NCBI RefSeq assembly: GCF_001748145.1
Contig: NZ_BCQA01000001.1
Coordinates: 3,808,501 to 3,872,500 of the forward strand
Direction: 5' to 3'
Length of the DNA stretch: 64,000 nucleotides
Source: Bosea sp. BIWAKO-01
Lineage (GTDB): Bacteria > Pseudomonadota > Alphaproteobacteria > Rhizobiales > Beijerinckiaceae
Shown here: positions 1-9,643 of the stretch, one piece after another
Layout: each line of letters opens with the position of its first letter
How positions within the stretch are numbered: position 1 is the stretch's first letter
Translations under genes and position numbers: made by a program
The notes under the pieces: generated by a model
What the model was told of the DNA's origin: nothing
Seen by the model: only the letters and a program-made list of their open reading frames with translations
Databases searched by the model: none

Positions 1-1
1 T

Positions 2-1879
2 CCGGCGCCTGCGAGCGATGACGCCCCGCCCGGCATCGCCGCGCTCGGCAACCTGCTTGCGATGGTCGAGGCGAAGTCCGCCGCGCCAGTGAAGCCGGTC
101 GATGACGGCTGGGACGACGAGCCGGTCGCTGCGCTTGCTCCGGCCGAGCCGGTGAAGGCCGGTAGCGAGATCTGCCTGCGGATCACGCCGGACCGCGACC
201 TCTTCCGCCGCGTGATCGAACCTCGCGTCGTGCTGGCGGCCCTGCCGTCAGAGGACATCGTTTCCGTCTCCTGCGACCTGAGCCACGTGCCGTCGCTGGA
301 GGAACTCGACGTCACCGATTGCTGGATGCGCTTTGCCGTGAACCTGCGCACGCAGATGTCGGTCGAAGAGCTGCACGGCAAGTTCGATTTCACCCTCGCG
401 ACCGAGGAGTTCGAGATCGAGGCAATGCCCGAGCCGGCCAATGACGATGTGGCTTCGTTCGCGCCAGTCGCTGCCGTCGATGCGGAGGTGCCGCAGTCGG
501 TTGCTGCCGATCTCTCGGCAATCCTGGCGAAGCTCGGGCCTGCTCCGGTCGCTGCGCCGGAACCTGCTCCGGTCCAGGCTCCTGCACCGACCCCCACCCC
601 AGTCGACGCCGTGGCTCCGCCCGCGCCGCGTCCTGCGCTGCGTGCGCCTGCCAATGATGCTCCTGCGGCCCGCCAACGCCAGGCCGTCAGCGTTCGTGTC
701 GACCTCGACCGCATCGACAAACTGATGAATCTCGTCGGCGAGATCGTCATTACCCAGTCCATGCTGGTCGAATGCGTACGCTCGCTGCCCTACGACGTCT
801 ATGCCAAGACCGCCGAGGGCATCCTGACGCTGTCGCGCCAGACGCGCGAGCTGCAGGATCATGTCATGGCGGTGCGCGCGCAGCCGGTGAAGGCCGTGTT
901 CCAGCGCATGCCGCGCCTCGTCCGCGAGCTTGCACAGACGCTCGGCAAGGAAGTGCGCCTGGTGCTCGAAGGCGAGAACACCGAGGTCGACAAGACGATC
1001 ATCGAAGAGCTCGCCGATCCGCTGACCCATATGATCCGCAATTCGATGGATCATGGCCTGGAGACGCCGGAAGAACGCGGGGCAGCGGGCAAGGGGCCGG
1101 AGGGGACGATCCAGCTCACCGCTGAGCATCGGGCCGGGCGCATCGTGATTTCCGTCACCGATGATGGGCGCGGCATCAATCGCGAGAAGCTGCTCGGCAA
1201 GGCCCGTTCGCGTGGCCTCGTCGGCCCCGATGAAAAACTCGCGCCCGAGGAGATCGACCAGTTGATCTTCGCCGCTGGGCTTTCGACCGCGGAGGCCGTC
1301 AGCGACATCTCGGGCCGAGGCGTCGGCATGGATGTGGTGCGGCGCAATGTCGAGTCGCTCGGCGGGCGCATCAGCGTCGATTCCGAGCCCGGCCGCGGTT
1401 GCAAGTTCACCCTGGCATTGCCGCTGACGCTCGCGGTGCTCGAGGGCATGGTGATCCGCTGCGGCGACGATCGCTACGTCATCCCGATCGCGAGCGTGAT
1501 CGAGACCCAGCATCTCGCCAATACGCCGATCGAGCATCTCACCTTCGGCCAGGAAGTCCTGCGCTGGCGCGGTGAGGTCACGCCGCTCTACCGGCTCGGC
1601 GCCGTGATGGGCTCGTCCGGGCAGCGCGACGAGAACATCATCATCATCGCCGAAACCGAGCGCGGCGGTAACGTCGGAATTGCGGTCGACGAGATCGTCG
1701 GCCAGCAGCAGGTCGTCGTGAAGAGCCTCGAGGCGAATTACGGCGCGGTCAACGGCGCATCCGCCGCGACCATCCTTGGCGACGGCCTCGTCGCCCTGAT
1801 CCTCGATGTCGATTCGATGCTGAGACTGGCCGCGACCGGCGGCCGGCAACCCGTTCCCGAACTGAAAATGGCTGGATGA
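2..1879 (+). CDS. cheA: Chemotaxis histidine kinase CheA (5' partial)
   Basis: CheA autophosphorylates on ATP and passes phosphate to CheY and CheB in the chemoreceptor array. The frame is open from the window edge, so the N-terminal Hpt domain with the phospho-His lies outside. About 625 residues are visible. They comprise a P2-like region (about 55-142), a Pro/Ala-rich linker, the P3 dimerisation helices (from about 229, VDLDRIDKLMNLVGEIV), the ATPase domain and a C-terminal CheW-like domain. The ATPase shows an N box (HMIRNSMDHGLE, near 343), a G1 box (DDGRGIN) and a G2 box (GRGVGMD). The stop overlaps the cheW start in ATGA, which suggests translational coupling. Confidence 0.97.
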   Translation, partial: PAPASDDAPPGIAALGNLLAMVEAKSAAPVKPVDDGWDDEPVAALAPAEPVKAGSEICLRITPDRDLFRRVIEPRVVLAALPSEDIVSVSCDLSHVPSLEELDVTDCWMRFAVNLRTQMSVEELHGKFDFTLATEEFEIEAMPEPANDDVASFAPVAAVDAEVPQSVAADLSAILAKLGPAPVAAPEPAPVQAPAPTPTPVDAVAPPAPRPALRAPANDAPAARQRQAVSVRVDLDRIDKLMNLVGEIVITQSMLVECVRSLPYDVYAKTAEGILTLSRQTRELQDHVMAVRAQPVKAVFQRMPRLVRELAQTLGKEVRLVLEGENTEVDKTIIEELADPLTHMIRNSMDHGLETPEERGAAGKGPEGTIQLTAEHRAGRIVISVTDDGRGINREKLLGKARSRGLVGPDEKLAPEEIDQLIFAAGLSTAEAVSDISGRGVGMDVVRRNVESLGGRISVDSEPGRGCKFTLALPLTLAVLEGMVIRCGDDRYVIPIASVIETQHLANTPIEHLTFGQEVLRWRGEVTPLYRLGAVMGSSGQRDENIIIIAETERGGNVGIAVDEIVGQQQVVVKSLEANYGAVNGASAATILGDGLVALILDVDSMLRLAATGGRQPVPELKMAG

Positions 1880-2391
1880 TCATGACCCTTCAACTCGGCG
1901 AAAAGCACTTCTCGTCGGCGCAGCCTGAATCAGCCGTGCGCCGTATCGTTACCTTCCGCGTCGGTGATCGGACCTTCGGCATCGATGTCGGCATGGTTCG
2001 CGAAATCAAGGGCTGGCAGGTGACCACGCCCCTGCCGCATGCGGCTCCGCATGTGCGCGGCGTACTCAATCTGCGCGGCGTCATTCTCGCGGTCTACGAC
2101 CTGCGCACCTCGATCGGTCTCGGTGTCACCGATGCCACGGCAACCCATGTCATCGTCGTCGTCGATGTCGAGGACAAGACCGCCGGCCTGCTGGTCGACT
2201 CGGTCTCCGACATCGTCGATGTTCCGGTCAGCGCGGTTCGCCCGGCGCCGGATCTGGAGCGTGACGAGCATGGTCTGATCGAAGGCCTCGTGCTGCTCGA
2301 CACCGAGATCGTCGCCCTGCTCGACCTCGCGGCCGTGATCCGCGAAGGCGGGGCCGAAACCCCTCTCGCTCGGACGACCCGGGCGGCTTGA
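1876..2391 (+). CDS. cheW: Chemotaxis coupling protein CheW
   Basis: CheW links chemoreceptors to CheA in the cytoplasmic signalling array. The 171-residue product is a single CheW domain after a short N-terminal tail. Typical pieces are the start VTFRVGDRTFGIDVGMVREI, the core PHVRGVLNLRGVILAVYDLR, and the later VVDVEDKTAGLLVDSVSDIV. It overlaps cheA by four bases and precedes the chemoreceptor gene by 76 bases. A second ATG lies two codons after the first (1882). The first is preferred because it forms the ATGA overlap. Confidence 0.95.
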   Translation: MIMTLQLGEKHFSSAQPESAVRRIVTFRVGDRTFGIDVGMVREIKGWQVTTPLPHAAPHVRGVLNLRGVILAVYDLRTSIGLGVTDATATHVIVVVDVEDKTAGLLVDSVSDIVDVPVSAVRPAPDLERDEHGLIEGLVLLDTEIVALLDLAAVIREGGAETPLARTTRAA

Positions 2392-2467
2392 TCATCATCT
2401 GACGCGGCAACGCGCCAGATGACTGAGCCGGGGAAGGCCAACGTGCCAAGAAAGACACGACAAGAAC

Positions 2468-4468
2468 ATGGGCAGCTTCGCCGGTTCCCTTTCGAGACTC
2501 TCGGTACGGTTGCCGCTGATGTTTCTCGGCGCGGCCTTCGTTTCGGGCGGCGCCATCGGCGCTGCCGCCTACCATGTCGCCTGGGGGCGGCTGAATGACC
2601 TTGCGCAGCTCGGGCTGAGCGCCGCCGATATCGACGGTGCCGTGCGATCGGCCATTCCGCAGATGCTGGGGATCAGCGCCGTTTCGCTGGCCGCGATCGC
2701 GGCCGTCGGCTGGTTTGCGGCGCGCTCGATCTACCGTCCCATCGTCGAGATGCGCGACGCGGTTGGCCTGTTGGCCCAGGGCGAGAACGCCGCGATTCCG
2801 GGCCTCGCCCGTGGCGACGAGATCGGCGACCTCGCCCGCGCCCTGAAGAGTATTCACGAGACCGGGGTCGAAGCCGCGCGTATCCGTGCCGCGCTCGATG
2901 ACTGCCGCACCAATGTCATGGTTTGCGATCGGCAGAACCGCGTCGTCTACGTCAACAAGTCGCTGCTGAAGTTCTTTGCCGAGGCCCAGGAGGATTTTCG
3001 CACGGCCTTCCCCGGCTGCTCGGCCAAGGACATGCTTGGCCGGGTCATGGATGCCGTATACGGCGATCCGGTGTTCGGGCGGCATGATGTCGGCGGGGTC
3101 CGCGCGGTCCGCTACGCGCTCGGCCGGCGGACCATTTCGCTGTCGCTGAGCCCTGTCCTGCATGCCAATGGCGAGCGTCTCGGCACCGCCGTCGAATGGC
3201 TGGAACTGACCGACGAACTTGCCGCCGCCAACGAGGTTGCGGATGTCGTCTCGGCGGCTGTCGAGGGTGACTTCTCCCGCCGTATTCCACTCGCGGGCAA
3301 GCCGGAGGCGATGGCTCGCATTGCCGAGGGCCTGAATCAGATCAATACGCTGGTGGAAGGAGCGGTCGGCGAATTTTCGAGCGTGCTCGGTGGACTGGCT
3401 GAGGGCGACCTGAGCCACCGCATGGAGGGGGACTATCGCGGCGGCCTCGCAGAGCTGAAGCGCAGCCTGAACGGAGCACTAACCCATCTCGGCCAGACCG
3501 TCTCGACCATCCAACTGACGGCGGGCAATGTTTCGCGAGCCGCGATCGAGATCAATTCCGGCGCAGGCGACCTTGCCAGGCGGACTGAAGCGACAGCCGG
3601 CAATCTCGAGGAGACGGCTGCGACAACCGAGGAACTGGCAGCCTCCGTCAAGCAGAGCGCGGCCCGCTCCCGCGAGGCGACCCAACTGGCCGGAGAGGCC
3701 ATGAATGTGGCCAATGACGGCAGGGTTGTCGTGTCGCAGGCTGTTGGCGCCATCGAACGGATCGAGACGTCCTCCGTTCGCATCTCGGAGATCGTCTCCG
3801 TGATCGACGGTATTGCGTTCCAGACCAATCTGCTGGCGCTCAACGCGGCGGTCGAGGCTGCGCGGGCCGGTGATGCCGGCAAGGGGTTTGCCGTCGTGGC
3901 CTCCGAAGTGCGCGCCCTGGCACAGCGTTCGGCTCAGGCTGCGCGGGATATCAAGGGTCTCATCGCGACCTCCAACGAGCAGGTCGGCGAGGGCGTGCGC
4001 TTCGTGCGCAGCACCGGTGAAGCCCTGGAGCGGATCGTGGCGGCTGCGAGCAAGGTCTCTGCGACCGTCGCGGAGATCTCTTCCGCGACCGCCGAGCAGG
4101 CGCATGGCATCGAGGAAATGAGCCAGACCGTCGCCCATATGGACGAGATGACCCAGCAGAACTCGGCTCTGGCGGAGCAGAGTGCGTCATCTGCACATGA
4201 ACTGATGGCGGAAATCGACAGGCTGAAACAGCTTGTTGCCGTCTTCCGCATCGAGGAAGGGTTTGCTGCGCCGTCGGTTCATGCTGCGCAGACCGAGCCA
4301 GCCCGATTGCAGCGACTTGCGGCTGCCGCGCTCGTCGAGCAGGCGCGTGTCGCGCCGGCGGTCCGCCGCCCGGAGCCGCGTCGGCCGGATCCGACGAAAG
4401 CCCCGGCGGTCCGTCCCGCGCCGCGCCGCATCGCCAATGGTCGCGTCGATGATTGGGCCGAGTTCTAG
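2468..4468 (+). CDS. Methyl-accepting chemotaxis protein with PAS and two HAMP regions
   Basis: This is an inner-membrane chemoreceptor of 666 residues. Two membrane segments (about 16-36 and 73-95) enclose only about 35 periplasmic residues, too few for a classical ligand domain. A HAMP region follows (about 95-150), then a PAS-like domain (about 150-250, with [20 protein letters not shown]), a second HAMP-like region (about 255-340) and a long signalling coiled coil. The hairpin tip reads [20 protein letters not shown]. The last residues DWAEF fit the xWxxF pentapeptide that tethers CheR/CheB. The internal PAS suggests sensing of a cytoplasmic or redox cue, which is inference. It is embedded in the che operon. 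Confidence 0.93.
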   Translation: MGSFAGSLSRLSVRLPLMFLGAAFVSGGAIGAAAYHVAWGRLNDLAQLGLSAADIDGAVRSAIPQMLGISAVSLAAIAAVGWFAARSIYRPIVEMRDAVGLLAQGENAAIPGLARGDEIGDLARALKSIHETGVEAARIRAALDDCRTNVMVCDRQNRVVYVNKSLLKFFAEAQEDFRTAFPGCSAKDMLGRVMDAVYGDPVFGRHDVGGVRAVRYALGRRTISLSLSPVLHANGERLGTAVEWLELTDELAAANEVADVVSAAVEGDFSRRIPLAGKPEAMARIAEGLNQINTLVEGAVGEFSSVLGGLAEGDLSHRMEGDYRGGLAELKRSLNGALTHLGQTVSTIQLTAGNVSRAAIEINSGAGDLARRTEATAGNLEETAATTEELAASVKQSAARSREATQLAGEAMNVANDGRVVVSQAVGAIERIETSSVRISEIVSVIDGIAFQTNLLALNAAVEAARAGDAGKGFAVVASEVRALAQRSAQAARDIKGLIATSNEQVGEGVRFVRSTGEALERIVAAASKVSATVAEISSATAEQAHGIEEMSQTVAHMDEMTQQNSALAEQSASSAHELMAEIDRLKQLVAVFRIEEGFAAPSVHAAQTEPARLQRLAAAALVEQARVAPAVRRPEPRRPDPTKAPAVRPAPRRIANGRVDDWAEF

Positions 4469-4492
4469 TTCGATGTTGTCAGGTTCACAGTA

Positions 4493-5341
4493 ATGCTCGC
4501 GCCTCAAGGTCTTCCCGAAGCCACACTGACACGTGAGGACATGGGCTTCATCTCGAAGCTCGTCTACGAGCATGCCGGCATCGTCATCCGCGAACACAAG
4601 GAAGCGATGACGCGTGGCCGCCTCTCCCGGCGCGTCAAGGCGCTGGGAATGGGCTCGGTTGCGGAGTACTGCTCCTTCCTGAAGACGCCCGGCGCGCAGG
4701 ACGAGATCCCCGAGCTGATCAACGCGGTTACCACCAATCACACCGCCTTCTTCCGTGAGCGGCATCATTTCGACCATCTGCGCCGCGATGTGCTGCCGCG
4801 GCTGGTTCAGGAACGCGGTGGCCGGCGCGGACGTATCCGGATCTGGTCCTCTGCCTGCTCCTCCGGCGAGGAGCCCTACAGCATCGCGGCTGTCTCGCGC
4901 GATGTCATCGGCTCACGCAGCGATCTCGATTTCCGCATTCTGGCGACTGATATCGACACCGACATCCTCAACCGGGCGGAAGCCGGCATCTATCCAGCGG
5001 AGCTGTTCGAGCGTCTGCCGGCTGATGTCAGGCCGCTGCTGCGCCTGGACGGGCAGGCAGCGCGAGGAGAGGCGCGGATCAGCGATGACCTGCGCCGGCT
5101 GATCGCCTTCAAGCGGCTCAATCTCATCGAAAACTGGCCGATGCGTGGCCCATTCGACGCGATCTTCTGCCGAAACGTCTTCATCTATTTCGATACCCGG
5201 ACCAAGGCCACGATCCTCGACCGCTTCGTCGATCTGCTCGCGCCGGGAGGCTTCCTCTATCTCGGTCACTCCGAGTCGCTACCGCAACCTCACCCGCAGC
5301 TCAGGCTGATCGGCCGCACGATCTACGAGAGAACTCCATGA
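4493..5341 (+). CDS. cheR: Chemoreceptor glutamate methyltransferase CheR
   Basis: CheR methylates glutamates on chemoreceptors using S-adenosylmethionine, giving sensory adaptation. The 282-residue protein has the N-terminal helical domain and the Rossmann methyltransferase domain. Recognisable motifs are NHTAFFRERHHFDHL, RIWSSACSSGEEPYSIA (SAM loop), FRILATDIDTDILNRAEAGI, FDAIFCRNVFIYFD and GGFLYLGHSESL. The gene starts 24 bases after the receptor stop and overlaps cheD by four bases. No strong ribosome binding site is visible before the ATG. Confidence 0.97.
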   Translation: MLAPQGLPEATLTREDMGFISKLVYEHAGIVIREHKEAMTRGRLSRRVKALGMGSVAEYCSFLKTPGAQDEIPELINAVTTNHTAFFRERHHFDHLRRDVLPRLVQERGGRRGRIRIWSSACSSGEEPYSIAAVSRDVIGSRSDLDFRILATDIDTDILNRAEAGIYPAELFERLPADVRPLLRLDGQAARGEARISDDLRRLIAFKRLNLIENWPMRGPFDAIFCRNVFIYFDTRTKATILDRFVDLLAPGGFLYLGHSESLPQPHPQLRLIGRTIYERTP

Positions 5342-5934
5342 GTATCACGCGGTCCTCTCGGCGCTATTTCGACCCCCGTTTCGAGGCGACGATCATCACC
5401 GTCGCGCCAGGCGAGCACGAGATCACCTCGGCGAAGGACGAGATCGTCGCGACTGTGCTGGGGTCCTGCATCTCGGTCTGCATGCGCGATCCGCAGGCAG
5501 GGGTCGGCGGGCTGAATCATTTCCTGTTGCCGAAGAACAACGGTGGCAACGATGCCAGCGCCGGCGAGCGTTATGGCGACACCGCGATGGAAGTTCTCAT
5601 CAACGGCCTGCTCAAGCGCGGTGGCAAACGAAATCATCTTGAAGCCAAGGTTTTTGGCGGGGCACGGGTCCTGTCGGGAGCAACCATGCTCGCCATAGGC
5701 GACGGCAACATTGCCTTCGTGCTCGACTTCCTCAACCGGGAAGGCATTCCCATCGTCTCCAAGGATGTCGGCGGCACACGCTCGCGGCGAATCCACTACC
5801 AGCCTTCCACAGGACGGGCCTGGGTGCAGCATGTGCAGCCGAGCGTCCGCAGCAGCGAGCACGAGCAGGAAGTGGCCTATCTCAACCGACTTAAGACCCA
5901 GCCTGTCGCAGGTGATGTCGAGATCTTCACATGA
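5338..5934 (+). CDS. cheD: Chemoreceptor glutamine deamidase CheD
   Basis: CheD deamidates specific glutamines of chemoreceptors and thereby sets their methylation sites. The 198-residue protein contains the catalytic Cys region VLGSCISVCMRDPQAGVGG, followed at once by the His in LNHFLLP, and the downstream KVFGGARVL segment. It overlaps cheR upstream (ATGA) and cheB downstream (ATGA), so the three adaptation enzymes are translationally linked. Its presence in the operon beside CheR and CheB is typical of alphaproteobacterial chemotaxis loci. Confidence 0.95.
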   Translation: MSITRSSRRYFDPRFEATIITVAPGEHEITSAKDEIVATVLGSCISVCMRDPQAGVGGLNHFLLPKNNGGNDASAGERYGDTAMEVLINGLLKRGGKRNHLEAKVFGGARVLSGATMLAIGDGNIAFVLDFLNREGIPIVSKDVGGTRSRRIHYQPSTGRAWVQHVQPSVRSSEHEQEVAYLNRLKTQPVAGDVEIFT

Positions 5935-7046
5935 CCCTGAACCAAACACCATCGGCCAAACCCGTCACTGTCCTCGTCGTCGACGATTCCGTCCTGATGC
6001 AGAAGCTCATGACGCAGATCATCGACTCTGCCCCCGGCTTCAAGGTGATCGGCGTCGCCGGCAGCGCGGAGGAGGGTTGGGACGCGATCCAGGAGCTGCG
6101 GCCAGACCTGCTGACGCTCGATCTTGAACTGCCGGGACGGCACGGCCTGAAGTTGCTGGCGCGCGTGCTCAAGCAGGACCCGTTGCCGGTGCTGATCGTC
6201 TCAGCCTTCGGCGGCCCAGGCGCCGACAACACCATCCAGGCGCTCGAACTGGGCGCGATCGACTTCATCGAGAAGCCGGACGGCACGACGCATACGCTCG
6301 AAGGCTTCATGAAGCATCTGGTGGCTGCGCTTCACCGCGCCTCGGCGAGTCGAAAGATGCTTGCAGCCGCGCGCGCTCTGGCGCGCGAAGCCGCGCCGGC
6401 AAGGCCAACTCCCGTTCGTGAGCCGGCGCGCGCTTCCGCCTCGCCCGGCGGGCGTACGTCGTTGATCGCGATCGGCGCCTCGACCGGCGGGGTGCCGGCC
6501 GTGCAGGTGGTGATGCGGGACCTCGCCAATCTGCGCATCCCCATGGTCGTGGTCCAGCACATGCCCGCAGGCTACACGGCAAAGTTCGCGGCACGCCTGG
6601 CGGCGGCCACCGGGCTTGACGTCCGTGAGGCGGCCGACGGGGACAAGTTGAAGCCTGGCATGGCGGTCGTCGCGCCAGGTGGCCTGCGCCATCTCGAGAT
6701 CGAGGAGCGCCGCGGGGAACTGGTCTGCGTCCTGAAGGAAGGGCCGCTGGTCAGCGGTCATTCGCCATCGGTCGATGTCATGTTCCACTCGGTGGCGCGT
6801 AGCCTGGGTGCCCATGCGGTAGGCGTCCTGCTGACCGGGATGGGCCGGGACGGGGCAGACGGTTTGTTAGCCATGCGCAAAGCCGGCGCCGAGACGTTAA
6901 TTCAAAGTGGCGAAACCTGTGTGGTAAACGGGATGCCGAAAGCAGCATTCGAGATCGGGGCCGCTGATCGCGTTGTGGCACTCGACCAGATTGGCGCCGC
7001 TATCGGCCACCTGATCGCAGAACGTCCGCATCAGCGCACCGCGTGA
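5931..7046 (+). CDS. cheB: Chemotaxis response regulator and methylesterase CheB
   Basis: CheB is activated by CheA phosphorylation and removes methyl groups from chemoreceptors. It also deamidates glutamines. The 371-residue protein begins with a receiver domain (VVDDSVLMQKL; phosphoacceptor Asp in TLDLELPG). A linker of about 45 residues follows, then the esterase domain. Catalytic triad regions are visible: Ser in IGASTGGVPAVQ, His in VVQHMPAGYTAKF and Asp in TGMGRDGADGL. The C-terminus has the usual GETCVVNGMPKAAFE stretch. It overlaps cheD by four bases and ends 10 bases before cheY. Confidence 0.97.
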   Translation: MTLNQTPSAKPVTVLVVDDSVLMQKLMTQIIDSAPGFKVIGVAGSAEEGWDAIQELRPDLLTLDLELPGRHGLKLLARVLKQDPLPVLIVSAFGGPGADNTIQALELGAIDFIEKPDGTTHTLEGFMKHLVAALHRASASRKMLAAARALAREAAPARPTPVREPARASASPGGRTSLIAIGASTGGVPAVQVVMRDLANLRIPMVVVQHMPAGYTAKFAARLAAATGLDVREAADGDKLKPGMAVVAPGGLRHLEIEERRGELVCVLKEGPLVSGHSPSVDVMFHSVARSLGAHAVGVLLTGMGRDGADGLLAMRKAGAETLIQSGETCVVNGMPKAAFEIGAADRVVALDQIGAAIGHLIAERPHQRTA

Positions 7047-7056
7047 GGAGAGCGTG

Positions 7057-7440
7057 ATGAAAGCCAGAAGTGACTACCGGATCCTCGTGGTCGACGACCA
7101 GAAGAGCATGCGCGGTCTTGCCACCTATTTCCTGAAGCAGATCGAGTTCCAGGACATCGATGAGGCGGAGAATGCACGCGAAGCGCTGATGAAGATGCAG
7201 ACCAAGCGCTATGACCTGCTTCTGCTCGACTGGAACATGGACGGAATGAGCGGCATCGATCTGCTGCGGGCGATTCGTTCCGTGCCGGAGCTCAACCAGA
7301 TCAAGATCATCATGGCGACCTCCGAGCGCTCGGTGGACAAGATGGATGAGGCGACCAGCAACGGCGCCGACCACTATGTCGTGAAACCCTATGAGCTCCG
7401 CGATCTCGAAGTACGGGTGAAGAAGGTTCTCGCCTGCTGA
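7057..7440 (+). CDS. cheY: Chemotaxis response regulator CheY
   Basis: CheY is a single-domain receiver that carries the CheA signal to the flagellar motor or acts as a phosphate sink. The 127-residue protein shows the acidic pair in VVDDQKSMRG, the phosphoacceptor Asp in LLLLDWNMDGMSG, the Thr/Ser region IIMATSE and the Lys in YVVKPYELRDL. There is no output domain. I chose the ATG at 7057 over the GTG at 7054 because GAGGAG at 7045-7050 is better spaced from it. It is the last gene of the che operon, and a hairpin follows at 7479. Confidence 0.93.
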   Translation: MKARSDYRILVVDDQKSMRGLATYFLKQIEFQDIDEAENAREALMKMQTKRYDLLLLDWNMDGMSGIDLLRAIRSVPELNQIKIIMATSERSVDKMDEATSNGADHYVVKPYELRDLEVRVKKVLAC

Positions 7441-7478
7441 GCGCAGGCGGTTCGAGGCCAATCTCACCATTGTGATCC

Positions 7479-7510
7479 AGCGCCCCGGGCCTTCATGGCT
7501 GCGGGGCGCT
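7479..7510 (+). terminator. Hairpin after cheY, likely terminator
   Basis: AGCGCCCCG (7479-7487) pairs with CGGGGCGCT (7502-7510), and an inner GCC/GGC pair extends the stem around a short loop. The sequence CTCGTTTG follows, so the T run is weak. The position, 38 bases past the last che gene, fits transcription termination. Confidence 0.5.
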
Positions 7511-7564
7511 CTCGTTTGCGCCAGTATCTGTGCCGGATCATGAGATTTCGCGGGAGGGCAGGCC

Positions 7565-8134
7565 ATGCCGCTGCTTCGTCGTGACGTGTTGGGCCTGATC
7601 GGCGGGCTCGCTGCGAGCCCATCATTTGCCATATCGCCCGATACGCAGAGCGCACCCGACGCCTACCAGTTTGCGTTCGTCCGGCTCGAGGGCGGGCATA
7701 TTCCGCTGGCGGCCTATCGCGGCAAGCCGATCCTGATCGTCAACACGGCTACCAATTGCGGCTACGCAGGGCAGTTCGCAACACTTGAGCAGCTGTGGCA
7801 ACGCTATTCCGGCCGTGGCCTGATGTTGCTGGCGGTTCCGAGCAATGACTTCGGTGGGCAGGAGCCGCTCGAAGGCATGGCGATCGCGGAGGCAGCGCGC
7901 CAGACCTATGGCGCGACTTACCCGTTCGCTGCGAAATCGAGCGTGCGCGGCCCCGACGCCCATCCATTCTATCGCTGGGCGGCCAGCCGGCGGCCGGCCG
8001 AGGTTCCGACCTGGAACTTCCATAAATATCTGGTCGGACGCGATGGCAGCCTCGTTGGAGGCTTTCCCGCGAGTTCGGATCCTGTCGGCTCACAGCTGAT
8101 CCGGGCTATCGGTCAGGAACTGCACTCGGCCTGA
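7565..8134 (+). CDS. Exported glutathione-peroxidase-family protein (Cys type)
   Basis: This family reduces hydroperoxides using glutathione or thioredoxin. The 189-residue product keeps the active-site Cys65 in NTATNCGYAGQF, Gln99 in FGGQEP and Trp150-Asn151 in WNFHKYLVG. It has Cys rather than selenocysteine. The usual CNQFGGQEP loop reads SNDFGGQEP, so the family's second Cys is missing. The N-terminus (LRRDVLGLIGGLAASPSFA) looks like a Tat-type signal peptide, which would place the enzyme in the periplasm. GGGAGGGCAGG upstream gives a good ribosome binding site. It converges on manC with only eight bases between the stops. Confidence 0.85.
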   Translation: MPLLRRDVLGLIGGLAASPSFAISPDTQSAPDAYQFAFVRLEGGHIPLAAYRGKPILIVNTATNCGYAGQFATLEQLWQRYSGRGLMLLAVPSNDFGGQEPLEGMAIAEAARQTYGATYPFAAKSSVRGPDAHPFYRWAASRRPAEVPTWNFHKYLVGRDGSLVGGFPASSDPVGSQLIRAIGQELHSA

Positions 8135-8142
8135 GCCCGCTT

Positions 8143-9561
8143 TCAGCTGCGCGCGTAGACGTCCTCGATACGAATGATGTCGTCCTCTCCGGTATATGAG
8201 CCGACCTGAACTTCGATCAGTTCGAGGTCGATACGGCCGGGATTGTGCAAGCGGTGGACGCAGCCGATGGGCAAGTACACTGATTCATTCTCATGCACGT
8301 GCGTGATCTTGGCATCGACCGTGACCTCGGCCGTTCCCGAAACCACGACCCAATGCTCGGCGCGATGAAAATGCTTCTGCAGGCTGAGCAGTCCGCCTGG
8401 TTTGACGTTGATACGCTTAACCTGGAAGCGCTGGCCGATATCGATACGCTGATACCACCCCCATGGCCGGTAGACCCTCAGGTGCTCGCTCGCCTGCGGC
8501 CGGCCATCGGCCTTCATCAGCTCGACCAGGTTCTTGACCTTGCCGGCGGCGGCCATCGATGAAACGAGCACGGCATCGCGCGTCGCAACGACGATGACGT
8601 CGTCGAGGCCAAGCACCGTCGTCAGCATATCGTCGCTGCGGACATAGATGCCGTGGCTGTCGAGCGCGACGACCTCGCCTTCGAGGACGTTGCGATCGGC
8701 GTCCTTCGGCTTGACCTCGTGGATCGAGTCCCAGGCACCGATATCAGACCAGTCGAAGCTTGCCTGCACGACGCCCGCTGCCTGGGTCCGCTCCATTACG
8801 GCATAGTCGATCGAAATCTTGGTTGCCTGGGCGAAGGCTTGCGGATCGAGGCGCAGGAAGTCGAGGTCGCGGGTCGCCTTGGCAATCGCGTCACGCGCCG
8901 CATTCAGCACGTCCGGAACGTGGCGTTCCATCTCGTCGCACATCGTCGCGGCGGCAAAGACGAAATTGCCGCTGTTCCAGAGATAGCCTTCTTCCAGATA
9001 GCGCGTGGCGCGATCGAGATCGGGCTTCTCGACGAAACGCTGCAAACGATTTGCGCGCTCGCCGGGCAGGGGCTCGCCGAGGGCGAGATAGCCATAGGCC
9101 GTCGAGGGATGCGTCGGGGGAATGCCGAGCGTCATGATCAGGCCGGACGCAGCGAGTTCGGCGGCGATCGCACAATCCTCGCGGAATGCAGCAGTGGCGT
9201 GGACGACGTGATCAGCTGCAAAGGCCGCGCAGATCGCGCCGGCTCCGCGTTGCTCCGCCAACAGAGCGCCGATCGCGACCGCGGCGGCGGAATCGCGTCG
9301 TTCCGGTTCAAGGACGATGTCGCCCTTGATGCCCATCGCGAGCATTTGTTCGGCGACGATAAAGCGAAAGTCATTGTTGGTGATGACGATCGGCGCATCG
9401 AAACGTGGGTCGTGGAGCCGCTGCAGGGTCGCCTGGAAGGTCGATATTCCGTCTCCGAGCAGTGGAATGAACTGCTTGGGCAAGGTATCGCGCGACAACG
9501 GCCAGAGCCGGGTGCCGGCTCCTCCGGCCATGACGAGCGGAACGATTTTGGGGGCTGACAT
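8143..9561 (-). CDS. manC: Mannose-1-phosphate guanylyltransferase / mannose-6-phosphate isomerase
   Basis: This bifunctional enzyme isomerises fructose-6-P to mannose-6-P and makes GDP-mannose from mannose-1-P, supplying polysaccharide synthesis. The 472-residue product has the nucleotidyltransferase signature GGAGTRLWPLSRDTLPKQF near residues 13-31 and FVEKPDLDRA in the middle. A C-terminal cupin isomerase domain (about 350-470) follows, with KPGGLLSLQKHFHRAEHWVV and VYLPIGCVHRLHNPG. Full length matches the type II PMI-GMP family. It lies 82 bases downstream of the mog-type gene on the same strand; no other polysaccharide gene is adjacent. Confidence 0.93.
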   Translation of the reverse strand: MSAPKIVPLVMAGGAGTRLWPLSRDTLPKQFIPLLGDGISTFQATLQRLHDPRFDAPIVITNNDFRFIVAEQMLAMGIKGDIVLEPERRDSAAAVAIGALLAEQRGAGAICAAFAADHVVHATAAFREDCAIAAELAASGLIMTLGIPPTHPSTAYGYLALGEPLPGERANRLQRFVEKPDLDRATRYLEEGYLWNSGNFVFAAATMCDEMERHVPDVLNAARDAIAKATRDLDFLRLDPQAFAQATKISIDYAVMERTQAAGVVQASFDWSDIGAWDSIHEVKPKDADRNVLEGEVVALDSHGIYVRSDDMLTTVLGLDDVIVVATRDAVLVSSMAAAGKVKNLVELMKADGRPQASEHLRVYRPWGWYQRIDIGQRFQVKRINVKPGGLLSLQKHFHRAEHWVVVSGTAEVTVDAKITHVHENESVYLPIGCVHRLHNPGRIDLELIEVQVGSYTGEDDIIRIEDVYARS

Positions 9562-9643
9562 CGGGCGCGCTCTTTTCGGGCAGGTCGTGACCGCCTTCCT
9601 TACAGCAACGTCACTACCATTGGTTAAACTCGGGGGGGACGGT

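Noticed and set aside
248..1849. 533-codon open frame antisense to cheA
   Set aside because: It has no family features and is rich in His/Arg/Asp, as expected from the reverse of a GC-rich gene. The + strand gene is certain.
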